A program made the position numbers and the translations under genes. Shown in pieces: positions 1-6,963 of a stretch of 30,093 bases of DNA. The stretch is from Bacteroidota bacterium (GTDB lineage: Bacteria > Bacteroidota > Ignavibacteria > SZUA-365), in assembly GCA_018224345.1 (NCBI GenBank), contig JAGTUW010000383.1, positions 1-30,093 of the forward strand. Direction: 5' to 3'. Under the pieces are notes generated by a model. It did not search any database and was not told the DNA's origin. It saw only the letters and a list, made by a program, of their open reading frames with translations. The first letter of the stretch is position 1. Every line of letters starts with the position of its first letter.

Positions 1-2048
1 CGGATACTTTTCACGTCGCGTGGCGGTGTCCCCTCTATAAAAATGAATTTCATATCCAGTAATTCCTGAAAATTCCCCGCCGTGAGATGGACGCTGTCCC
101 TGAGCAACGGCAGAAAATCCGTCACGTCATAGACCCATGTCCAGCCCTCGCCGAGATCGAGACCGATACCGTACGGTGTGATATAACGGCCAAGTTCATA
201 GCGATTGAGTATTTCATATGGCGTCTGATAATAGAAATGGTCCTCGCGCAGCAGTGAACCGTCGGCCGGAACACGAGTAGAATCGACTGGATTTCCGCTC
301 GCGTCGAAGGTGTAGGTCGTATAAGGCGGCCAGACATACAGCGTATCGGTAGGGGTATTCGCCCTTGTTGTGTCATTATAAAGCACGACCATGAGCGGCG
401 GCTGTGTCAGCGTATCGACCACCAGTCGTTCCTCGGTGCGCGAGGTAAAGCTGCCCTGTTCGAAGGTGATCGCGGGCCTGAATGTGGCCGGTTGAAAACC
501 ACGCACACGTTTCCCCTGCCAGCTCTGCCGTTGCGGGAAAAGCAGACGTCCGTCATTGGCGCCGGTCCGGTCATAGGCCATGTTGCCCGTCCCTTCATCG
601 AAACTCCATGCAGAAATCAATGACGGATACAGCGGATCGCCCGCATCGATGTATGCGTGCAGACGCTCCCGAATCTCCTCCCCGGAAAGCGCCGCCCGCC
701 AGATCCGCACTTCATCCATCCAGCCATTGAAAAAACTTCCCCCATCGGTGGCAATAGTGAATGGAGCATCGTTGCTTGTCGTTCTTTCAGGAATATTCCC
801 GTTGAAATCAAGTGTTTGTGCTTCACCATTGAGGTAGAGGCGCAGGCGCTGCTCCTGTGTCGGAGCGCTGCCATCATAGACCATTGCGACATGTATCCAT
901 GAATTCGTATTGACAGGACGGTTCTGCGTCCTCCCGTATGTATTCGATCCATTGCCGACGAGACAGAACACATCGCTTCTTCCTCCATCCGGAGGATTGA
1001 GCTGTATTCCTATACGTTGTTCGTTCGAAACTCCTTTCATGACGATATTCGTCCAGTTCTGCAAAGTCTCGGGATTGATCCATGCTTCCAGTGTCAGCGT
1101 TGCGGCATCGTTGAGATCCTCGACCGGACCGCAACGCACATGACTGCGTGGCTGAACATAGAGAAGTTCGTCTGCTTCCATGCTGGTGAACATCATAGCT
1201 TCGGCTGTCGGGTCACCCTGAAGCGTAAAGCCGCTGCCGTCGATACGATCGATGGTGAATTCCGCCAGTATGTTTCCGGACCAGTAGGTAAACGGCGTTG
1301 TGAACTGAATGCTGTTCCAGCTCTGCGGTGTCAGCGTAAGAGCTGCATCGTACACCGTGACAAAGCCCACATCCCGCAGAGGAATGGCATCGCTCCAGCC
1401 CGTGCCGGTATACCGCCGGAGACGGATGGTGACGCGATGCAGAACGCCGTCCACATCCCCGACATGAAGCCGCATCCCAGTCAGGGGTTCGTTGCGGAGC
1501 CCGGCAGAACTCAGTTCCTCGCTGGTCCACAAAATATAACTGCGCATATCCATGGTCGTGGACACAGGCTGGATAGCGATTTCCATCGTGCCAGTCCCGA
1601 GTGCCACGCTGTGCATCGCAAGTGTGTCCTCATGCACCATGCGTCGTTCCAGGCGTGGGAGAAAGCGCGGGGAGGGAGCATGCATATACTCAAGCGTGTC
1701 CGGTGCAAGACCGAACGCAAGAAAGTTCGGATGCGTCACCTGATTCGAATCGTATTGTCCGGTATGCTCATACAGCCGCGCATAGGTCAGGTAATCCCAC
1801 TCTCCGCAAGGCGGGTTCTGAGAGGGGTCGCATTTCAGGGTGTACGACATGAGTACCCGTTCCCACTGACGGTCAGCGGTCGGAAAGAAAAAACGGCCTT
1901 CTTTGGGTTGGTTCCAGCCGGGATTGACGGGAGAATCCCAGGTGAAGGTCTGTACGACCAGGGTATCCCCTGGACCCCCGTACAGCGAGCCGGGTGGAAA
2001 GAGAAGAAAGAGGATGGGAACCAGGATGATAAGCAGGTGATGCTTCAT
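1..2048 (-). CDS. Secreted PNGase F-like protein with an internal LamG domain, 3' end outside the window
   Basis: The frame is open from an ATG at 2048 to the window edge (682 codons), so the C-terminus is missing. A hydrophobic signal peptide covers about residues 1-24. Residues 29-95 resemble the start of the peptide-N-glycosidase F catalytic domain: LKCD (71-74) and CGEWDYL (81-87) align with the CDEWDRY segment of Flavobacterium PNGase F, whose Asp is catalytic, giving D85 here. Residues about 300-486 look like a LamG/concanavalin-type lectin fold (TLEAWINP, GWMDEVRIW, ISAWSFDEGTGN). Residues about 617-680 return to the PNGase F pattern (GRYITPYGIG, YDVTDF, IEGTPPRDV). The glycosidase domain therefore appears split by a large insertion. 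Known relatives are secreted, often by the type IX system; the sorting domain, if any, would be off the edge. De-glycosylating activity is inference. Confidence 0.88.
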   Translation of the reverse strand, partial: MKHHLLIILVPILFLLFPPGSLYGGPGDTLVVQTFTWDSPVNPGWNQPKEGRFFFPTADRQWERVLMSYTLKCDPSQNPPCGEWDYLTYARLYEHTGQYDSNQVTHPNFLAFGLAPDTLEYMHAPSPRFLPRLERRMVHEDTLAMHSVALGTGTMEIAIQPVSTTMDMRSYILWTSEELSSAGLRNEPLTGMRLHVGDVDGVLHRVTIRLRRYTGTGWSDAIPLRDVGFVTVYDAALTLTPQSWNSIQFTTPFTYWSGNILAEFTIDRIDGSGFTLQGDPTAEAMMFTSMEADELLYVQPRSHVRCGPVEDLNDAATLTLEAWINPETLQNWTNIVMKGVSNEQRIGIQLNPPDGGRSDVFCLVGNGSNTYGRTQNRPVNTNSWIHVAMVYDGSAPTQEQRLRLYLNGEAQTLDFNGNIPERTTSNDAPFTIATDGGSFFNGWMDEVRIWRAALSGEEIRERLHAYIDAGDPLYPSLISAWSFDEGTGNMAYDRTGANDGRLLFPQRQSWQGKRVRGFQPATFRPAITFEQGSFTSRTEERLVVDTLTQPPLMVVLYNDTTRANTPTDTLYVWPPYTTYTFDASGNPVDSTRVPADGSLLREDHFYYQTPYEILNRYELGRYITPYGIGLDLGEGWTWVYDVTDFLPLLRDSVHLTAGNFQELLDMKFIFIEGTPPRDVKSI

Positions 2049-2096
2049 GCTATACCTCGCGAGGGTGCAGATGTGACCTTATAGACCAGAAAAGGC

Positions 2097-2122
2097 AAGG
2101 GGCATCCCATAAGATGCCCCTT
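2097..2122 (-). terminator. Hairpin terminator after the 284-residue lipoprotein gene
   Basis: A perfect 10-bp stem (2097-2106 with 2113-2122) closes a 6-base loop. On the minus strand it is followed by GCCTTTTC, a weak T tract. It lies 93 bases past the stop of the lipoprotein gene and 49 bases before the start of the PNGase F-like gene, so it probably separates their transcripts. Confidence 0.6.
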
Positions 2123-2214
2123 GTCGTGAATCGAAAGTGTAACGTACAACTCCAAAAATGACATGTGGAACACAGCGTTCGTAAACACGTGGATATGTTC
2201 CGGAACACGTGCTG

Positions 2215-3069
2215 TCATATCCAGGAGATGAGCTCCTGCTGATCGCCATCGACCGTAAACGGCAGGTTCAGGATGGGGATGGTGGTCTCCACGCTTTCCT
2301 GTACGACTTTGACGATGGTACTGGGGTTGTCGGAGAACCACATATTCACTTTCAATTTCAATTCCACGCTGCCGAGCAGGTTGAATTGGGCAGTGATACT
2401 TGATTTCCAGGTCGTTATTTCCTGATTATTTGCAGTGATTTTCTCCTCGCGGGCCTCATACTTGCCGGTGAATATTGCGGTGACCGGCAGTTGGGTGCCA
2501 TCAATCGTGAAATTCATCAAAATACCGTTTTCCGGACCGATCGGCCATTCGTGACCTACGGGGAGGATAGTGCCGTCATTATCGTAGAAACTCGCGATGA
2601 CGTCCCAGTTCGCGCCGGGGATCGTCGGCACACCGACCTGCCCGAGAGGCATGACGAGTGCGATGAATTCCTGCAATGCCTGATACATGAACCCGTAGGC
2701 CATGATATCCTTTGTATAGGCGGAGCCGTCGGGGCGTGTCCGGGTTTCGGTACGGATGTACAGGGTGTCCCGTTCATTGGTTGAAAAGTCTTTTCCGATA
2801 CGATAGAACCAGTCATTGTACTGCGAGATCATACTGCTTCCGCGGAGGAATTTGACCTCATACTTGCGTTTCGTGCTTTCCATCTTCTGCTGATCCTGGT
2901 CGAGATCCCAGCGATCATAGGTGAACGTGTCGCCCGAGGCGAGACGGACATTGATCTGCTGTGCGCCCTGGTTGGGGTCCGTCGGATTGTCATCGTCACT
3001 GCAGCCTGGTAACACAAGCAGAACCGGCAGTGCCAACAGCAACAGCGTTGTGAGTTGTCGTGTCATCAT
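2215..3069 (-). CDS. Lipoprotein of unknown function (284 residues)
   Basis: The protein starts with a type II signal peptide: a Leu-rich stretch at residues 6-20 and lipobox VLPGC with the lipidated Cys at 23, followed by an Asp-rich tether (SDDDNPTDP). The mature part looks beta-rich with no motif I recognise; it has many Thr/Asp and a repeated pattern of polar strands. A GGAG Shine-Dalgarno element lies about 10 bases before the first of two adjacent ATG codons; either could be the start. The gene stands alone between the rpmA terminator and its own terminator at 2097-2122. Asp directly after the lipidated Cys region could affect sorting, but the rules for this phylum are not settled by sequence. 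Function unknown. Confidence 0.85.
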   Translation of the reverse strand: MMTRQLTTLLLLALPVLLVLPGCSDDDNPTDPNQGAQQINVRLASGDTFTYDRWDLDQDQQKMESTKRKYEVKFLRGSSMISQYNDWFYRIGKDFSTNERDTLYIRTETRTRPDGSAYTKDIMAYGFMYQALQEFIALVMPLGQVGVPTIPGANWDVIASFYDNDGTILPVGHEWPIGPENGILMNFTIDGTQLPVTAIFTGKYEAREEKITANNQEITTWKSSITAQFNLLGSVELKLKVNMWFSDNPSTIVKVVQESVETTIPILNLPFTVDGDQQELISWI

Positions 3070-3120
3070 TACGGGATTTCTCCTGAACTGTGGTGTAACG
3101 TATTGTTATTCTGATTCAAC

Positions 3121-3160
3121 ACATGTATGGGGATGCCTTCACATGTATGGGGATGCCTTC
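3121..3160. repeat. Perfect tandem duplication of a 20-bp unit
   Basis: Two identical 20-bp copies (3121-3140 and 3141-3160) lie head to tail. Each begins with the palindrome ACATGT and holds GGGGATGCC. They sit 52 bases upstream of the lipoprotein start at 3069, between that start and the rpmA terminator, so they could form part of its promoter region. No known repeat family is recognised. Confidence 0.8.
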
Positions 3161-3241
3161 GTGTGCGAAGCACGGGACCGGATTGCGACTCCGTGCAGCG
3201 GGCAGGAGACACAGGCAAGCCCGGACAAAAATATACGAAAA

Positions 3242-3266
3242 AAGGGATGCCGAAACGACATCCCTT
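3242..3266 (-). terminator. Rho-independent terminator of the rplU-rpmA operon
   Basis: An 8-bp stem (3242-3249 with 3259-3266) is followed on the minus strand by a run of T (CCCTTTTTTCG). It lies 34 bases after the rpmA stop. Confidence 0.8.
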
Positions 3267-3300
3267 CCTGAAACTTGCATCGTGTGCGTAGATACGCCAA

Positions 3301-3558
3301 TTACTCCTGCGTATATACGCTGACCTGTTTGCGATCCCTGCCGACACGTTCGAACGTGACGGTGCCGTCAATCAGAGCGAACAACGTATCGTCATTGCCA
3401 CGGCCGACGTTGTTGCCGGGATGAAATTTTGTGCCACGCTGACGAACGATAATCGAGCCCGCGCTGACGAGCTCACCGCCGAAGGCTTTGACGCCGAGGT
3501 ACTGCGGGTTGCTGTCGCGGCCGTTACGGGAACTTCCGAGTCCTTTTTTATGAGCCAT
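3301..3558 (-). CDS. rpmA: 50S ribosomal protein L27
   Basis: This 85-residue protein has the normal L27 length. It begins MAHKKGLGSSRNGRDS and contains the family signature around GTKFHPGNNVGRGNDDTL. L27 is a component of the large ribosomal subunit whose N-terminal tail reaches toward the peptidyl-transferase centre. The start is already in the mature-like form AHKKG; there is no cleavable N-terminal extension of the kind found in Firmicutes. GGAG lies before the ATG. It follows rplU by 19 bases in the usual rplU-rpmA order and shares its promoter. A terminator follows at 3242-3266. Confidence 0.98.
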   Translation of the reverse strand: MAHKKGLGSSRNGRDSNPQYLGVKAFGGELVSAGSIIVRQRGTKFHPGNNVGRGNDDTLFALIDGTVTFERVGRDRKQVSVYTQE

Positions 3559-3577
3559 GCGTCACTCCAATCAGAAT

Positions 3578-3889
3578 TTATTTTTCAATGCTTTCGATTT
3601 CAATACACGTCAATTGTTGACGGTGTCCGTTCAGTTTCCGATAGCCCTTGCGGCGCTTTTTCTTCAGCACGAGAATCTTTTCATCCTTCATGTGCTCAAG
3701 CACCGTGGCGGTCACCTTCGCGGAGTCCACCACAGGTGTACCGACCGAGATGCCTCCTTCGTCGGACAAGAGCCGGACGTCGGAAAATTCGATCTTGCTG
3801 CCGACTTCCGATTCCAGAAGCGGCACGAAAAGTTGTTGTGCGGGGCTGACCTTGAACTGCTTCCCGCTGATGTTGACGATCGCGTACAT
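3578..3889 (-). CDS. rplU: 50S ribosomal protein L21
   Basis: This 103-residue protein matches L21 in length and layout. It opens with MYAIVNISGKQFKV, has the central GTPVV segment, and ends in a basic tail with KKKRRKGYRKLNGHRQ, the rRNA-binding signature of the family. It is the first gene of the rplU-rpmA operon and acts in the large ribosomal subunit, where it contacts 23S rRNA. An AAGGAAT Shine-Dalgarno-like element precedes the ATG. A promoter matching the Bacteroidota consensus ends about 46 bases upstream, leaving a short leader with no visible autoregulatory fold. Confidence 0.98.
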   Translation of the reverse strand: MYAIVNISGKQFKVSPAQQLFVPLLESEVGSKIEFSDVRLLSDEGGISVGTPVVDSAKVTATVLEHMKDEKILVLKKKRRKGYRKLNGHRQQLTCIEIESIEK

Positions 3890-3934
3890 TTCTATTCCTT
3901 ATGAAAAGTCGTTTACTTCGCTCTTCAAGAATAT

Positions 3935-3965
3935 CAAATGTAGTCAATTCCAGAGTACCAGTCAA
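3935..3965 (-). promoter_or_regulatory. Bacteroidota-type promoter of rplU-rpmA
   Basis: On the minus strand TTG (3965-3963) is followed after exactly 20 bases by TACATTTG (3942-3935), an exact match to the Bacteroidota primary-sigma pattern TTG-N20-TAnnTTTG. It lies about 46 bases upstream of the rplU start. Confidence 0.7.
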
Positions 3966-3972
3966 GTGGTAC

Positions 3973-4025
3973 TACGGAGATACGGAGATCCGCGGAAGAT
4001 CGGGATCCGGGATCCGGGATCCGGA
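3973..4025. repeat. Short tandem repeats in the rplU to small-gene gap
   Basis: TACGGAGA occurs twice in a row (3973-3988). It is followed by three head-to-tail copies of the 7-base unit CGGGATC (4001-4021) and a partial fourth. The stretch is non-coding as far as I can see and lies between the divergent rplU promoter and the hairpin at 4033-4061. Confidence 0.75.
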
Positions 4026-4032
4026 GCTGCGG

Positions 4033-4061
4033 GGAATAACATATTTCTCAATTGTTATTCC
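4033..4061 (+). promoter_or_regulatory. Inverted repeat directly before a Shine-Dalgarno element
   Basis: A perfect 9-bp stem (4033-4041 with 4053-4061) with an 11-base AT-rich loop ends right where the AGGAGG ribosome-binding site begins (4062-4067). It could be an RNA leader hairpin that controls access to the ribosome-binding site, or a DNA operator. No promoter matching the local consensus was found for this gene. Confidence 0.45.
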
Positions 4062-4071
4062 AGGAGGAAAC

Positions 4072-4296
4072 ATGAAACGTCTGATGTACGCAGTCGTTGT
4101 GCTCGGGCTGCGTCAGATCACAAACGCACTGCGCGCCCGGCTCCCGCTGTATTACAATCAATCGGGACCGCATTTCACCCGCCCGATCAGCGGTACACAA
4201 ACCCCCAATGTATCGGTCTGGGACCCGATCGCAGATGGCAGCTCCCTGCCGGACGGCTCCTTCCATGTCGGTCGCTGGGACGACAGGCCGAAATAG
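4072..4296 (+). CDS. Small protein of unknown function (74 residues)
   Basis: The ATG at 4072 has an excellent Shine-Dalgarno element (AGGAGG, 4 bases before the ATG), which is why I believe the gene and this start. The N-terminus is weakly hydrophobic and basic (MKRLMYAVVVLGL), perhaps a short membrane or signal-like segment. The rest is Pro/Gly/Asp-rich and polar (PISGTQTPNVSVWDP, DGSFHVGRWDD) with no Cys. I do not recognise it. It lies between the ribosomal operon and the TPR gene on the opposite strand to the former. Too short for a confident family call; conservation would decide whether it is real. Confidence 0.5.
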   Translation: MKRLMYAVVVLGLRQITNALRARLPLYYNQSGPHFTRPISGTQTPNVSVWDPIADGSSLPDGSFHVGRWDDRPK

Positions 4297-4425
4297 AATG
4301 ATGGCATTCTCTGCTTTCAGACTGAGAAGGCAGCTTCCGGGGCATGCTCCCGATCTGCGTCCGACACACCCCGGTTCCTTTTTGTTGCCTTGTTCACCCG
4401 TGAGCGAACAGCTATATTTCCTGTT

Positions 4426-6024
4426 GTGAGAAAGAACACGCGGCCCTTCGCATATATCCCCGGTTTATTGATTGCGGTATTCCTCGCAGGCGCGCAGATG
4501 CCCGTCACTGCACAGATTCCGGTTCCGGAGAGTGATTCTCCGGGCAGCTCATCTGAAGTGAAGGAACGCAATGAGGCGAAGGAACGCAAGGCGGATCTTG
4601 CCCTGCAGACCTTTGTTCTCGGAAGCACACACGAATTCGAGGAGAGATACTCGCAGGCACTGGTCGTGTACAAACGCACTCTGGAACTGGACGAGCATCC
4701 GGCCGTGCATCTTGCGATTGCGCGCGTTGCGCATGCCGTAGGGGATGAAATCACGACGGCACATCACCTGCTTCGTGCCCGCGAGGCGCGTCCGGATGAT
4801 GCTGCGACGTTGCGTCAGCTGGGGGAACTCTATTCCGCACGCAAACAGGCGGATTCTGCATTATATATCCTTGAGGAACTGCGCCGTATCGAAGGCGACA
4901 GCGAGCAATTGCTTCTGGCCATGGGAGGCCTGTACACGCAGCAACGCCTCCTTGACGAAGCGGCATCCATCTATGACACACTCCGGGTGCAATTTCCTGA
5001 CAACCCATCCTATGCACTGATGCTTGCAGAAATCGAAATGAATCGCGGCAGGTGGGTGGAGGCGTCGGCATTGATGCTGCCACTTGCGGCCGACTCGGCC
5101 GTTGGTCACGAGGATCGTGTTCAGATAGGGAAAATTTATTTCCAGCGTGTACTTCGTCATCCGGAGGAAATAAGCAGTGCCACGCAGGTATTCGAGCGTC
5201 TGGTCAGAGATTTCCCCGAAGACTGGCGTCCGCTCTGGTTTCTTGCTGCGACACTGTTCAACGCAGGCGCTGTTGACGAGGCGTTGCCTTCTTTCGAGGC
5301 TGTGCTGCTCCTGAGTCCGGCGAACACCGAGGCAGGCATGATACTGGCACGCGCATATCTCGGACAGCGTCGTCCCAACGAAGCCCTCCGGACCCTGCAA
5401 AGATTGATTGATCACGATGCCGCCGCGAAGGACACCTGGAATCTGCTGGCATACACATGGAGCATACTTGGGCGAAATGACCGCGCGGCGGAAGCGCTGG
5501 AGGAAGTGCGCAGGCAGCATCCGGCGGATATCGAAATCCTGTTTACGCTGGGGGTCACCTATGCCGGATTGCAGCGCTTCGACAGTTCCGATGCACTGTT
5601 CGAGGAGACATTGCGACAATACGACGAACAGGGTGTTGCAAAGGATGAACGCTACTATCAACTGCTCAACAATTTCGCCTTCACGCTTGCCGAACGCGAA
5701 ATACAACTCGAACGCGCTCTGGAAATGAGCCGCGTAACCGTTGACCACTCACCTGCCAACAGTGTCTGGTGCGACACGTTCGGCTGGGTGTACTTCCGCC
5801 TGCAACGGTATGAAGACGCCCTGCACTGGCTACGCAGGGCATTGCAACTCCGTGATGCGAGCGAGCAATCCTCTGCGACCCTGCACGAACATCTCGGAGA
5901 AGTGTACCGCGCACTCAATCGCGTCGCCGAAGCCCGCTCCCACTGGGAGGAAGCACTGCGACAGGAACCTGAAAACGAAGCTCTGCGTGAAAAGCTGCGG
6001 CTTCTGCCCGACACCGGTGACTGA
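4426..6024 (+). CDS. Exported tetratricopeptide-repeat protein
   Basis: With a GTG start at 4426 the protein has 532 residues and begins with a normal signal peptide (MRKNTRPF, then a hydrophobic stretch, then PVTAQ). A TTG at 4390 in the same frame would add 12 residues; neither has a clear Shine-Dalgarno element, so the start is uncertain. After a charged linker (KERNEAKERKA) the rest is a long run of about 34-residue helical repeats, with typical TPR positions such as A-x-x-x-Y and L-x-x-D-P/E (for example the segment FGWVYFRLQRYEDALHWLRR near the C-terminus). TPR proteins are scaffolds for protein assembly. It is followed after 47 bases by the DUF4292-like lipoprotein gene and then an EnvC-like gene. 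This order recurs in Bacteroidota and suggests an envelope role, but the partner is unknown. Confidence 0.9.
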   Translation: MRKNTRPFAYIPGLLIAVFLAGAQMPVTAQIPVPESDSPGSSSEVKERNEAKERKADLALQTFVLGSTHEFEERYSQALVVYKRTLELDEHPAVHLAIARVAHAVGDEITTAHHLLRAREARPDDAATLRQLGELYSARKQADSALYILEELRRIEGDSEQLLLAMGGLYTQQRLLDEAASIYDTLRVQFPDNPSYALMLAEIEMNRGRWVEASALMLPLAADSAVGHEDRVQIGKIYFQRVLRHPEEISSATQVFERLVRDFPEDWRPLWFLAATLFNAGAVDEALPSFEAVLLLSPANTEAGMILARAYLGQRRPNEALRTLQRLIDHDAAAKDTWNLLAYTWSILGRNDRAAEALEEVRRQHPADIEILFTLGVTYAGLQRFDSSDALFEETLRQYDEQGVAKDERYYQLLNNFAFTLAEREIQLERALEMSRVTVDHSPANSVWCDTFGWVYFRLQRYEDALHWLRRALQLRDASEQSSATLHEHLGEVYRALNRVAEARSHWEEALRQEPENEALREKLRLLPDTGD

Positions 6025-6071
6025 CCATATCACATTGATTCCCGATCATAATACAAGCATAGAAATACCGC

Positions 6072-6857
6072 ATGTCTCTTCCCATCTCTCACTCCCACAT
6101 ACTCATTCTCTCACTTCTGCTTCTCACACTTGCAGGTTGTGCGGCCTCGACGGCGATCGATACATCGAAACCGATCGATCCGCGCGAAGTCATGCGTCTC
6201 GTCGAAGAGCGTAACACCGAAGTACGCGCACTCCGCGGCACGGGCAAAATCTCCGTCGAATCACCTGAATTCTCCGGCGGCGGTTCCATCCAGGTGAACG
6301 CGCTGAAACCCGACAGTCTGCAACTGGAAATCACTGCGGCCTTCGGTGTTACTGTCGCGCGTGGCATGCTGACCGGAGAATCGTTTCAGTTCTATAACGG
6401 GATGAACAACACGGTCACGGAAGGGAATTCCACCGTGGATAATCTGCGTCGTATCCTCCGCTTCCCGATTGCATTTTCCACCATTCTTGACGTCGTCACC
6501 GGGACGCTGGGCTTCGAAGCCGCGCCACGGGATATCCCACCTATCGGGATACTCAAGGACAATGACTATGTGCTGGCCTGGACTTCTGAGGGACAATCCC
6601 ATGAATACACAGTGGATCTCGGAACCATGGCTGTCCGCTATTATACCCGCCGGAACGAACGAGGCGAAATCCTCGAGGAAATCCACTTCAGGGATTATCG
6701 CCGACATGCAGGCATCGCACTTCCCCACATCATCAATATCAGCCGTCCTTTTGACAGTGAGAATCTCTCCGTTGTCTATGATCGCATGATGGTCAACGAC
6801 TTTCCAGTCAGATTCAACTTCTCCTATCCACGCTCCGCAAGGCGTATCACCTTGTAG
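6072..6857 (+). CDS. DUF4292-like lipoprotein (LolA/LolB-like fold)
   Basis: A type II signal peptide ends in lipobox LAGC with Cys at 23. The body opens with a helix (PREVMRLVEERNTEVRALRG), then GTGKISVESPEFSGGGSI, and continues as alternating beta strands. This is the layout of DUF4292/LolB-like outer-membrane lipoproteins, which form an open barrel holding a lipid or hydrophobic ligand. At 261 residues it is a normal length for the group. It lies 47 bases after the TPR gene and 106 bases before the EnvC-like gene, the usual Bacteroidota neighbourhood. A role in outer-membrane lipoprotein or envelope transport is inferred from the fold, not shown by any catalytic motif. Confidence 0.8.
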   Translation: MSLPISHSHILILSLLLLTLAGCAASTAIDTSKPIDPREVMRLVEERNTEVRALRGTGKISVESPEFSGGGSIQVNALKPDSLQLEITAAFGVTVARGMLTGESFQFYNGMNNTVTEGNSTVDNLRRILRFPIAFSTILDVVTGTLGFEAAPRDIPPIGILKDNDYVLAWTSEGQSHEYTVDLGTMAVRYYTRRNERGEILEEIHFRDYRRHAGIALPHIINISRPFDSENLSVVYDRMMVNDFPVRFNFSYPRSARRITL

Positions 6858-6926
6858 CGGTGGGAGCCGGCTAGCCCGGCACCTCAAGCTTACAATGAGA
6901 TAATTCCCGTAACTCGTGTTTTCATA

Positions 6927-6959
6927 TTGGTTTTCCGTTGTCTAATCCGTACATTTTTG
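6927..6959 (+). promoter_or_regulatory. Probable promoter of the EnvC-like gene
   Basis: TTG (6927-6929) is followed after 20 bases by TACATTTTTG (6950-6959), close to the TAnnTTTG element. A start of transcription would fall near 6964, which would favour translation from the ATG at 6985 rather than 6964. Confidence 0.4.
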
Positions 6960-6963
6960 CTAT

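Noticed and set aside
1742..1752. GATTCGAATCG, like a tRNA T-loop
   Set aside because: It lies inside the PNGase F-like coding region and no cloverleaf arms can be built around it.
1017..2084. A 355-codon open frame on the plus strand
   Set aside because: It lies antisense to the PNGase F-like gene, whose translation has a signal peptide and recognisable motifs. The plus-strand product is rich in His, Arg and Cys with no domain.
4861..5748. A 295-codon open frame on the minus strand
   Set aside because: It is antisense to the TPR gene. Its translation is low-quality with no motif.
6861..6884. GC-rich hairpin after the DUF4292-like gene
   Set aside because: The stem is only 5 bp and no T tract follows, so I do not call a terminator there.
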